Part shown: in pieces, positions 16,784 to 24,230 of the stretch
Numbering within the stretch: the first letter of the stretch is position 1
How the letters are laid out: each line of letters begins with the position of its first letter
Origin: an uncultured Oscillospiraceae bacterium
Lineage (GTDB): Bacteria > Bacillota > Clostridia > Oscillospirales > Oscillospiraceae
Direction of reading: 5' to 3'
NCBI GenBank assembly: GCA_944387635.1
Contig: CALXFT010000010.1
Span: forward strand, 1 to 50,722
Length of the DNA: 50,722 nt
The notes under the pieces: model-generated
Told to the model about the DNA's origin: nothing
The model's database searches: none
Seen by the model: the letters and a program-made list of their open reading frames with translations, nothing else
Made by a program: the position numbers and the translations under genes

Positions 16784-17005
16784 TTACCCCTGCTTGCTCT
16801 GGATGAACTTGTCCAGCTCGCCCACGGTGGCCACGGACTGGTCCAGCTCGATCTCGATGCCCAGCTCATCTTCCAGGTTCATCAGCAGCTCCACGGTATC
16901 CAGGGAGTCGATGCCCAGCTCGGTGAAGGTGCTCTCGGGCTTCACGGTGGAAACGTCGCATCCGGTGCGCTCGGCAACGACCTTAGCAATGGCTTCAAAA
17001 TACAT
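16784..17005 (-). CDS. acpP: Acyl carrier protein
   Basis: 73 residues from the ATG at 17003-17005, with TTGGAGG about 8 bases upstream. The phosphopantetheine site is GIDSLDTVEL with Ser34. The protein is strongly acidic as expected. It is the first gene of the fatty-acid operon; fabH and a marR/fabT-like regulator, common ahead of acpP in Clostridia, are not seen here. Confidence 0.96.
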   Translation of the reverse strand: MYFEAIAKVVAERTGCDVSTVKPESTFTELGIDSLDTVELLMNLEDELGIEIELDQSVATVGELDKFIQSKQG

Positions 17006-17080
17006 AATCCATTCCTCCAAAAATATTGTCCATAGATTTTTGTTGATTTTGTCCAGCGGCAGCGGGCCGCTTTTGTGAGT

Positions 17081-17086
17081 ATTATA
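17081..17086 (-). promoter_or_regulatory. Likely -10 box of the acpP-led operon
   Basis: The minus strand has GGTGTATAATAC about 76 bases upstream of acpP. The sequence 17 bases further upstream (ATCGCC) is a poor -35 box, so activator help or a different start point is possible. No FapR- or FabT-like palindrome was recognised in the leader. Confidence 0.4.
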
Positions 17087-17161
17087 CACCGTCCCTGTTC
17101 CCCGGCGATTCCTCCGGAGTTCCTCCAGCGTTCCAAAAGCGCAAAAATTTTTTCGCCGGGC

Positions 17162-17197
17162 AAAAAAACTGCCCCGTTCCCGGAGGAACGGGGCAGT
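17162..17197 (-). terminator. Terminator downstream of the exported two-domain protein gene
   Basis: The minus strand reads ACTGCCCCGTTCC, a 4-base loop, GGAACGGGGCAGT and then TTTTTTT: a 13-base-pair stem with a clear T tail. It lies 133 bases after the gene's stop and insulates it from acpP. The rest of the 17006-17329 gap shows nothing else beyond the acpP leader. Confidence 0.9.
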
Positions 17198-17329
17198 CCG
17201 CCCGTGAGGCAGGTCCTGTACCGGGCCTGCAGGGAGGTGTGCCGTGAGACCCGGAGGAAGGACGTATGTGGGGCGGGGGGTGTTAATTCACGCGCGCTTT
17301 GCTTCGCTCTCCACGCTTTTGCGCCATAA

Positions 17330-18298
17330 TCAGAACACCGGGTCCCGCAGGCCCAGGGAGAAGGTGCAGCGGAAGTCGCCGCTCTTGCCGCAGACCACAG
17401 CCACGGCCTCCACCCGGGTGGGCTGGGACAGGGCGACCTCCAAGGTGGCCGTGTGGTCGTCCATGGTGAAGAAACCAGCGCTCTTCCACTTGTCATCGTC
17501 GGTGCGGTAGATCACCTCGAAGCGGCAGTCGTCCTTCAGGGTGCCGCTGGTGACCTCTTCAATGGCGTAGTCCAGAGTAAAGCCCTCGCAGGAACGCAGG
17601 GGGTCGTCCAGGACCAGGGGATAGGTCCAGCTGCCGCTGGGGCGGGAGAGCTTGTCGCCCCAGTGGGCGCTGAGGTAGGTGTGGTTCTCTTCCGTCTCAG
17701 GGGCCGCGGCGGGGCTGCCGCCCTCAATGGGGTCGGTAACGGTCAGGTCAAAGCTGTAGGCCACGTGGGCGTCGTTCTTTCCGCAGGTGACGGCTACGGC
17801 GTCGATGGTCAGCCGCTCCTCCAGCCAGATGGTCACGGTGGTCTCATAGCCCTTCATCCGGAAGGTGCCGGCGCTGTGCCAGCTGCCGTCCAGGCCCCGG
17901 ACGATGACACTGAAGCGGAAGTTGCCGGTCAGGTCGCCCTGGTGGACCTCGGTGATCTCATAGTTCAGGGTAAAGCCTTCGCACTTGCGGATGGGGTCGT
18001 TGAATACATAGGGGTAGGTGTAGCCATTGCACCGCTGGTCCTCGTTCTTGGGAACGGTGTCAAAGACGTCATAGGGGAAGCTGTAGTTCCGGGAACGGCC
18101 CATCTGCTCGCCGTACAGGCCGGGCAGGCCGTCGGTTTCCGGAACCAGCTGGGTGGCGGACTCGGACACGTTGATCGTCTGGAAGCCGTCCGCGTCTGTC
18201 AGGTCCAGGGCGGCGGCGGAGGCGGCGGTGCAGCCCAGCCGGATCAGGATGGTCAGGCTCAGAATGAGGGCCAGGGTCAGACTCATGAACTTGCGCAT
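17330..18298 (-). CDS. Exported protein with two tandem homologous domains, unknown function
   Basis: 322 residues from the ATG at 18296-18298, with AAGGAGG 7 bases upstream. A signal peptide is clear: MRKF, a hydrophobic core (6-21) and an ASAAA cleavage region near 26-30. The mature part holds two copies of a domain of about 95 residues (94-190 and 224-320). Each has YPxVxxDPxRxCEGFTLxY near its start, RFxVIxR and WxSAGxFxM in the middle, and AVAVxCGK before a final DP. Beta-rich alternation suggests a jelly-roll or carbohydrate-binding-like fold, which is inference. It diverges from the large TPR/RyR gene. I do not recognise a named family. Confidence 0.8.
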   Translation of the reverse strand: MRKFMSLTLALILSLTILIRLGCTAASAAALDLTDADGFQTINVSESATQLVPETDGLPGLYGEQMGRSRNYSFPYDVFDTVPKNEDQRCNGYTYPYVFNDPIRKCEGFTLNYEITEVHQGDLTGNFRFSVIVRGLDGSWHSAGTFRMKGYETTVTIWLEERLTIDAVAVTCGKNDAHVAYSFDLTVTDPIEGGSPAAAPETEENHTYLSAHWGDKLSRPSGSWTYPLVLDDPLRSCEGFTLDYAIEEVTSGTLKDDCRFEVIYRTDDDKWKSAGFFTMDDHTATLEVALSQPTRVEAVAVVCGKSGDFRCTFSLGLRDPVF

Positions 18299-18424
18299 GG
18301 GGAAACCTCCTTTTTTATTTTCGCGGGTACGGCAGGCGGGGTGCAGAGAAGAATTTTTCATAGATGCTACGTCCTTTCCTGTTGCTCGTCCGGCGGGACG
18401 ATTTGTATTTCTCTTTACGGGATT

Positions 18425-18453
18425 ATTATAAAACCTAATATCCTTACATGCAA
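18425..18453 (-). promoter_or_regulatory. Promoter of the exported two-domain protein gene
   Basis: On the minus strand TTGCAT (18448-18453) and TATAAT (18425-18430) are 17 bases apart. The predicted leader is about 120 bases and contains a small GTCC-GGAC hairpin. The rest of the 18299-18607 gap is AT-rich divergent promoter DNA without a gene. Confidence 0.65.
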
Positions 18454-18607
18454 GAGGCAGTCTGTTTTAATCGCTCTACTCATTATGATTTTTGCGGCTT
18501 AAAACTCTACTTTCTGAAAATTGCGTAAAAAATGGAGAGGGCGGCGGTTGACTTCCCGGTGTAAACCTGCTACTGTAATATCAAAATAAGGAAAAGGAGC
18601 GCGTGCC

Positions 18608-21346
18608 ATGTCTGAGACGATGCCCATCCGAACCCTGAGCGATTTGTTCTACCGCCTGTTCCGGGGCGGCGGAGAGCCGGTGATCCAGGGACAGCCCCGG
18701 CGGAACCGGGAGGACTATTTTCAGATGCTGTTTCCTGAGTCCCTGTGCCGCCAGTACGAGGGAAAGGCCAAGGCGAATCTGACCTGGTTTTTCAATGACG
18801 ACAGGACCAACAAGGCCATCAAACGGTCCCTGATCCGTCTGCTCTGCGAGGAACTGCCCGAGGTCCTGGGGACGACGCACCGCAAATGCGCCGCCGTGCT
18901 CTGGCCCGACGGCCAGCACCCGGCCTTTCAGCGGGAGGCTCTGGAGCGGACCCTTGCCGCCGTCCGTGTACCCGGCGGCAAAGCCGGGACTGACTTCGGG
19001 GCAATGCTGGAACGATACTTCCGGGCGGACCCGGCGGCGGCTCTGGCCCGGGTGATCCTGACGCTGGCAGTGGCCTCCGACGCGCCGGAGGACCTGATCC
19101 GCAGGATCTGGAGCCGGGAGACGGAACCGGCGGAGGACGGACAGTGGCGGCGGTCCGTGGAGGGCCACATCCGCCGGGGGAATCTGCTGTATCTGAACGG
19201 ACAGCGGCAGGAGGCCTTTCGGGTCTATGAAAAAGCCGCCGCCCGCCTGGGCCGGGAAGCCCAGACCCGGGAGGAGTCGGAGCTGTACTGCCGCCTGGGG
19301 ACCATGCTGGCCTCCGGCGACGGACACTACCGGGACCCGGCGGGTGCTGTGGCGTATCTGCGTCTGGGCTGTCTGCCGGAGAACCCGGAATCGTACTACC
19401 TGCTGGCCCGGTATGGCAAGGGACCGGAGGCTGACCAGGCCCTGGAGCGGGCAGGTCAGCTGGGCTGGCCTCCGGCTTTGCGGGAGCTGGGCAACGGCTG
19501 GTACTACGGCCGGGGCCGGGAGAAGGACCGGGAGCGGGCAAGGCAGTGCTTCCGGGAAGGCATGGCCCCTGAGAGCGATGACGGGGCCTACTGCGCCTGC
19601 ATGCTGGGCAGGATCTATCAGGAGGAGGGGGATCTGCCCGCCGCCCTGAGCGCCTATGGGCTGGCCCGGGAGTGGGGAAGCCGGGAGGCTGCCCGGCGGC
19701 TGGAGGAACTGGAGCAGCCTTCCGCGCCGGTCTGGGTCCCGGAACAGGCGGAAGCGGCTCCGGGAGCCGGGGGGATCTGCCTGAGCAACCGCCAGACCGG
19801 GGGGAATCCGGACTTCCTGGAGAGCCTGCCCGACGGGTGGGAGACGGAGATCTGCGTCCGGGAGACGGCGTTGGTCCGAAAGCTGAGGGAACTGGTCCGG
19901 GACCGGTTCGGGCCGGACCGGGAGACCTTCCCGGAGCTTATTGTGGCCCTGCTGTCTGAGGACCGGCAGGACAACCTGTGCCTGGCCGCCGCGGCTCTGG
20001 GGGTTCTGGAGCAGGCGGCGGCTGCCCTGGGCAGCCGGAAATGGGACCTGGTCCGGGCGGTGAGGATCTATGCCGCCGCGGACTGGGAAACCGGGGCTTT
20101 GTTCCTGGACGCTGCCTACGACACTTTTACCGGGGCGGCCATCCCCCTGCGGCTGTGCGACGCCGACCAGGACGCGGTGGAGGAGCTGTTTGCCGCGGCG
20201 CCCCTCTTTCTGCCGTGCATGGGCCAAAAGGCCGCGCCCTCCCTTCGGCTGGTGATTCTGGGGAACACGGAAACGGCCATGGCCGCCCTGCGCAAAGCCC
20301 TGTGCCTGCCCCTGGACCGGCCGGTGTCCATCCGTGTCTTCGGTCCTGAGGCCGGGGACATGGCCCTTCGGTTCCGGGAGCTGTGTCCCGGAGTCACCGA
20401 GGGGGCGGCGGAGACGGTGACGGTGCCTACCTTCCACGACTGCGGCCTGCTCCGGGGCGAGATGACACAGCTGCTCCGCCGGCACAGGCGGCAGGAGCCC
20501 GGCGTCGATGACGCCGGGCTCCTGGGACAGGGAAATTACTATATCATAGCGGCGGGAACCGATGAGGAGAATCTGCGTCTGGCGGTACAGCTGCGCCGGG
20601 AGCTGCTGAAGGCGGACCCAGGCTTTACCAACCTGCCCTTCATCGCGGTCCACGTCCGTAGCGAGGCCGCGGCCAGACTGGCAAGCCGGTTCCGCCCCGG
20701 CGGCCGGGAGGAGGACCGCCGGTGGTACAGCCAATACGACCTGTTCTGCTTCGGCTCCGGGGCTCGCTACACCTATGCCGGACTGAAGGAGGACCTTCTG
20801 GAGAAGCAGGCGCAGGAGGTACACCTGCAATATGCCGGGGAAGACCCCAACCGCCACCGGGCTCTGGGGGACTACTACCGGATGCAGTACAACCGGGACA
20901 GCTCCCGGATGGTGGCCGTCTACGCCCGGTATCGGCTCTTTGCCGCAGGATTCGCTCCGGCGGACTGGCGGATGTACGCCATTCCGGATCAGCTGGGACG
21001 GCTGGCCGAAGGCTATGGACAGTGGCTGGAGGACCCGGTCAATCTGGAGGCGGCGGCCAGGCTGGAGCACAGCCGGTGGAACTGCTACCTGCTCAGCCAG
21101 GGCTGGGAGCCGGCGGCGCCGTCCCAGGTGGAGACCTATGTCCAGCGGGGCAGCCCGACCCATCAGCTCCACCTGGCCAAGCTGCACCCCTTCCTGTGCC
21201 CCTGGGAGGAGCTGGAGCAGGGCGGCCGGCTGGCATCGGTGCGGGAGGCGGTGTACAGCAGGCTCCCCGAGGCCCGAATCCAGGACCCGCGGGAGGCGGA
21301 CGCCCGGACCGCAGCGGACACGGTCCGGCTGCTTACGATCCGCTGA
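18608..21346 (+). CDS. Large TPR/Sel1-, Rossmann- and RyR-domain protein, putative conflict-system sensor
   Basis: 912 residues from the ATG at 18608 (AAGGAG 8 bases upstream; a possible TTGACT -35 at 18548). Three regions are visible. Residues 185-368 form TPR/Sel1-like helical repeats (GNLLYLNGQRQEAFRVYEKA; ALRELGNGWYYGRGREKDRERA). Residues 545-720 look like a Rossmann, TrkA-N-like domain (LRLVILGNTETAMAAL, then YYIIAAGTDEENLRLA and LPFIAVHVRSE). Residues 815-880 resemble a RyR domain (ARLEHSRWN, GWEP, HPFLCPWEEL). There is no signal peptide or membrane helix, so it is cytoplasmic. Its 3' end overlaps the convergent RyR gene by 14 bases. Domain assignments are by eye; the function is unknown. 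Confidence 0.75.
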   Translation: MSETMPIRTLSDLFYRLFRGGGEPVIQGQPRRNREDYFQMLFPESLCRQYEGKAKANLTWFFNDDRTNKAIKRSLIRLLCEELPEVLGTTHRKCAAVLWPDGQHPAFQREALERTLAAVRVPGGKAGTDFGAMLERYFRADPAAALARVILTLAVASDAPEDLIRRIWSRETEPAEDGQWRRSVEGHIRRGNLLYLNGQRQEAFRVYEKAAARLGREAQTREESELYCRLGTMLASGDGHYRDPAGAVAYLRLGCLPENPESYYLLARYGKGPEADQALERAGQLGWPPALRELGNGWYYGRGREKDRERARQCFREGMAPESDDGAYCACMLGRIYQEEGDLPAALSAYGLAREWGSREAARRLEELEQPSAPVWVPEQAEAAPGAGGICLSNRQTGGNPDFLESLPDGWETEICVRETALVRKLRELVRDRFGPDRETFPELIVALLSEDRQDNLCLAAAALGVLEQAAAALGSRKWDLVRAVRIYAAADWETGALFLDAAYDTFTGAAIPLRLCDADQDAVEELFAAAPLFLPCMGQKAAPSLRLVILGNTETAMAALRKALCLPLDRPVSIRVFGPEAGDMALRFRELCPGVTEGAAETVTVPTFHDCGLLRGEMTQLLRRHRRQEPGVDDAGLLGQGNYYIIAAGTDEENLRLAVQLRRELLKADPGFTNLPFIAVHVRSEAAARLASRFRPGGREEDRRWYSQYDLFCFGSGARYTYAGLKEDLLEKQAQEVHLQYAGEDPNRHRALGDYYRMQYNRDSSRMVAVYARYRLFAAGFAPADWRMYAIPDQLGRLAEGYGQWLEDPVNLEAAARLEHSRWNCYLLSQGWEPAAPSQVETYVQRGSPTHQLHLAKLHPFLCPWEELEQGGRLASVREAVYSRLPEARIQDPREADARTAADTVRLLTIR

Positions 21347-21632
21347 CCTTGCGGATCTCATAGCCCATGGCGAGGATGTAGCGCAGGGTGTTCATGGCGG
21401 TGACGCGGTCGTAGACCTTCTCCTCCTCGGGCAGGTCTTCGTAGGGGACCAGCAGAGGGGTCTGCTTCAGCGCGTCGCTGCGCCGGGGGCCGCTGCGCCA
21501 TCCGGCTTGCAGCCGCTCCCGCGCCCAGGTGTTGTGGACGTTCCGGGCCAATTCCTCGGCCAGGCCCTCCAGTTCCCGGGGTAGGGAAATGTGGGACAGG
21601 TCCTGGGTTTTCGGACTCCATTGTTCGGACAT
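21333..21632 (-). CDS. Stand-alone RyR-domain protein
   Basis: 99 residues from the ATG at 21630-21632, with GGGAGG about 8 bases upstream; an upstream in-frame ATG lacks a ribosome binding site. Residues 18-92 match the RyR domain first described as a repeat in ryanodine receptors: LPRELEGLAEELARNVHNTWA, RLQAGW, a polar stretch, LLVPYEDLPEEEK and YDRVTAMNTLRYILAMGY. In bacteria the domain has been proposed to bind nucleotide-type ligands, mostly from genomic context. The gene converges on the 912-residue gene with a 14-base overlap and diverges from the TIR gene. Confidence 0.85.
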   Translation of the reverse strand: MSEQWSPKTQDLSHISLPRELEGLAEELARNVHNTWARERLQAGWRSGPRRSDALKQTPLLVPYEDLPEEEKVYDRVTAMNTLRYILAMGYEIRKVSGS

Positions 21633-21663
21633 AGGTGATTCCTCCCTTGGTTTTTCTAAACAC

Positions 21664-21693
21664 AGCATACCACACAGTACCCTTACGTCGCAA
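21664..21693 (-). promoter_or_regulatory. Promoter of the RyR gene
   Basis: On the minus strand TTGCGA (21688-21693) and TATGCT (21664-21669) are 18 bases apart. Transcription would start about 25 bases before the gene. On the plus strand the same 214-base gap carries TTGCAA (21773) and TATAAA (21794), a weaker candidate for the TIR gene. Confidence 0.5.
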
Positions 21694-21846
21694 CCGTCTG
21701 AGCGGGAGGCGGCTCTATTTTTTGAAAGCGGGACTAATTTTTTCCGAACCGCGATTTTTTCGCCTGAGCCCGTTGCAAACCACTGAACTTTATTATAAAA
21801 TGAAAGTCAGACAAGGCGCAGACACGGAAAGAGGAGTCGATCCGCC

Positions 21847-23325
21847 ATGAGAGGAAAGAAATATGACGTATTCATCAGCTACCGCCGGGACGGCGGAGAT
21901 AATCTGGCCCAGCTGCTATATGACCGGCTGACGCAGCGGGGATACCGGGTCTTCCTGGACATCGAATCCCTCCGGGGCGGCCGGTTCAACAAGGCTATTT
22001 TGGACACCATGGACGGCTGCAGGGATGTGATCGCCGTCCTGCCGCCGGAGGGGCTGAAGCGGTGCGCGGATCCCGAGGACTGGGTCCTGCTGGAGCTGTC
22101 CCACGCCCTGAAGCAGAAGAAGAACCTGGTTCCGGTGCTCATGCGGGGGTTCCAGTGGCCCCGGCCCATGCCCCGGGGGCTGGAGGGCCTGGAGACCTAC
22201 AACGGCGTGGCCGACAACAAGGATTACTTTGACGCCGTGGTGGACCGGCTGGTCACTTTGCTGCAAAGCCGCCCGGTCCGGAAGATCCGACGCCGGACGG
22301 CGGCAGCCTGCCTGATCCTGGCGGCGGCCCTGTGCCTGGGCATCTGGTTCCGGTTCCTGGCGAAACCGACGGTCCGGGAGTCCCAGACAGAACCGAACAT
22401 TCAGACAGCCTCGGAACCGGCCGAGACACGGACTGCCGAAAGGGAAGCGGGGGAAACCGCCGAAACAGAAGCGGGAGAAATCGCCGAAACGGAAGCGCGG
22501 ACCGGGGCCTCACGGACCATTGTGGCCCTGGACGGCGGCAGCGGCCATACGGTGGCCCTTTACAGCGACGGCACGGTCAACGCCGTGGGGGACAACCGGT
22601 ACGGCCAGTGCAGCCTGTCGGACTGGACGGACGTCGTGCAGATCAGCACCATGCAGGACTTCACCGTGGGACTGCGCTCTGACGGCACCGTGGTGGCCGT
22701 GGGGGACAACCGGGAGGGCCAGTGCGAAGTGTCGGACTGGACCGACATCGTCATGGTCAGCGCGGGCCGGTATCACACCGTGGGCCTGCGCTCTGACGGC
22801 ACCGTGGTGACGGCGGGCAGCAACAGCTTCGGCCAGTGCGGGGTGGACGGCTGGACGGACATGGTGGCTGTGGCCGCCGCCTACAGCAACACCATGGGCC
22901 TGCGGTCCGACGGTACGGTGGTGATCTGCGGCAGCTTCTACGGAAAGGGCGTGACCAGGACGGTCAGCGGCTGGCAGGACATTCAGGCCATCTGCGCCAG
23001 CGACTCCCATTTTTTGGGACTGCGGGAAAACGGCAGCGTGGCGGCGGTCGGCAACAACAGCAGCGGCCAGTGCGGCATCGAGACCTGGCGGGACGCCGTG
23101 GACATTGACGGCGGCGCGGGATTCACTGTGGGACTGTTCGTCGACGGCCGGGTGGTGGTGGAGGGAATCAACGATCAGAAGCAGACAGACGCCTGCGCCT
23201 GGCGGGACATGGCCCTCATCGGTTGCGGCATTGAGCACATCGTGGGCATGAAGACCGACGGGACCCTGGTCTCCGTCGGGGACAATTCCTACGGCGAGCG
23301 GGACCTGGAGGCTCTGCTTCCCTGA
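21847..23325 (+). CDS. Membrane-anchored TIR protein with a seven-repeat RCC1 beta-propeller
   Basis: 492 residues; GAGGAG lies 10 bases before the ATG. Residues 4-100 are a bacterial TIR domain: KYDVFISYRRD, FLDIESLRGG (BB loop), and DWVLLELSHA with Glu83 at the position of the NADase catalytic glutamate. A single membrane helix spans about 151-171; six basic residues precede it and three follow, so the N terminus should be inside. After a Thr/Glu-rich linker (178-222) come seven RCC1-like repeats of 38-40 residues (225-492) with GLRSDGTVVAVGDN and GQC...WTD motifs, enough for one seven-bladed propeller, predicted outside the cell. Neighbouring RyR genes suggest a shared sensing system. Ligand and enzyme activity are unproven. 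Confidence 0.88.
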   Translation: MRGKKYDVFISYRRDGGDNLAQLLYDRLTQRGYRVFLDIESLRGGRFNKAILDTMDGCRDVIAVLPPEGLKRCADPEDWVLLELSHALKQKKNLVPVLMRGFQWPRPMPRGLEGLETYNGVADNKDYFDAVVDRLVTLLQSRPVRKIRRRTAAACLILAAALCLGIWFRFLAKPTVRESQTEPNIQTASEPAETRTAEREAGETAETEAGEIAETEARTGASRTIVALDGGSGHTVALYSDGTVNAVGDNRYGQCSLSDWTDVVQISTMQDFTVGLRSDGTVVAVGDNREGQCEVSDWTDIVMVSAGRYHTVGLRSDGTVVTAGSNSFGQCGVDGWTDMVAVAAAYSNTMGLRSDGTVVICGSFYGKGVTRTVSGWQDIQAICASDSHFLGLRENGSVAAVGNNSSGQCGIETWRDAVDIDGGAGFTVGLFVDGRVVVEGINDQKQTDACAWRDMALIGCGIEHIVGMKTDGTLVSVGDNSYGERDLEALLP

Positions 23326-23401
23326 GCTTTTGAACTTTCGGCTGGGCAAAATCTCCCGGCATCCGCTTCTGCCGGTTTCATCAGAGCTTCCCAAGAGAAA
23401 G

Positions 23402-23446
23402 AAAAACGTTCTGACGTACCCGGAAAAGGTTCGTCAGAACGTTTTT
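23402..23446. terminator. Bidirectional terminator between the TIR gene and the frd operon end
   Basis: AAAAACGTTCTGACG (23402-23416) pairs perfectly with CGTCAGAACGTTTTT (23432-23446), a 15-base-pair stem with a 15-base loop and T runs on both strands. It can end the TIR transcript and the 12-gene operon arriving on the minus strand. Confidence 0.9.
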
Positions 23447-23450
23447 ATCT

Positions 23451-24197
23451 TCAGTCCTCCGGGTCCGCGGTGACGATGGCCTCGTCCTCTTCCGCTCCTG
23501 AGAGCAGGGTGATGAACCGCAGGTGCCGGTTGCGGATGCGGAGCATAAGCACCGCCGCCGTCAGGAGGATGGGGCAGCACAGCAGCACCGTCCACTGGCC
23601 GAAGCTGTCGGAGAGCTTGCCGCCCACCGCCGCGCCGACCATGAAGAACAGAATCACCACCCCGTAGATCAAGGTCCGGTGCCGCCGCTCGGGATCTCCG
23701 GTGCTGCGCCAGTAGTACAGGTTCTCCACGCAGCTGCGCAGGTTGCCGATGCACATGGTGGTGGCGTAGGCGTTCCCCTCCAGCTGCCGGAAGGACTCCA
23801 CCTGTATGGCGCAGACGAAGCTGACCAGGAAGTTGGCCAGAAAGTTCAGGCTCTGGGGCAGGAAGGCAACCAGGGCCAGGACTCCCGTCTCCAGCAGCAG
23901 AATGCTGTGCCGCCAGTGGGTGACGATGCTCCGGGTGTGGAACCGGTGGCGGATCGCCTCGGCGGTGTAGATCCCCAGGGCGAAGGCCGCCACGGGCAGC
24001 AGATACCGCCCCGCCTCCATCCAGTCCCCGTGGGCCAGGTTCTGGCCCATGAGGACGATGTTGCCGGTCTGGGCGTTGGCATAGACCTGGCCCCGGACAT
24101 TATAGGTATAGGCATCCTGCAGGCCGCCGGAGGCGCTGAGCAGGCAGCCGATCAGCAGGGAGTCGGAGGCCTGTTTGGCCCGGTGCTTTCGGTACAT
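23451..24197 (-). CDS. YoaK-family (DUF1275) membrane protein
   Basis: 248 residues with about six hydrophobic helices. DUF1275 features are visible: the N-terminal LLIGCLLSASGGLQDAYTY, NAQTGNIVLMG, and ESFRQLEGNAYATTMCIGNLRS in the middle. The family is widespread and its function unknown. It lies 33 bases after frdA with its own AGGAGG and no terminator between them, followed by the strong terminator at 23402-23446, so it is probably the last gene of the mdh-frdA transcript. A role in transport linked to succinate formation is only a guess from position. Confidence 0.9.
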   Translation of the reverse strand: MYRKHRAKQASDSLLIGCLLSASGGLQDAYTYNVRGQVYANAQTGNIVLMGQNLAHGDWMEAGRYLLPVAAFALGIYTAEAIRHRFHTRSIVTHWRHSILLLETGVLALVAFLPQSLNFLANFLVSFVCAIQVESFRQLEGNAYATTMCIGNLRSCVENLYYWRSTGDPERRHRTLIYGVVILFFMVGAAVGGKLSDSFGQWTVLLCCPILLTAAVLMLRIRNRHLRFITLLSGAEEDEAIVTADPED

Positions 24198-24230
24198 GGA
24201 TTCCTCCTGTGAATTCGGTCCGGGACAGGA

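Noticed and set aside
17330-18298. Exported two-domain protein considered as a lipoprotein
   Set aside because: The sequence before Cys23 is RLG, which does not fit a lipobox; an ordinary signal peptidase I site around ASAAA is more likely.
18581-21361. 926-codon open frame on the minus strand opposite the TPR/RyR gene
   Set aside because: It is Pro/Arg/Gln-rich with no domain and no ribosome binding site; the plus frame has AAGGAG, a normal amino-acid composition and repeat structure.
17330-23325. Accessory island considered as a prophage or integrative element
   Set aside because: No integrase, tRNA attachment site, direct repeats or phage genes, and codon use resembles the rest of the window.
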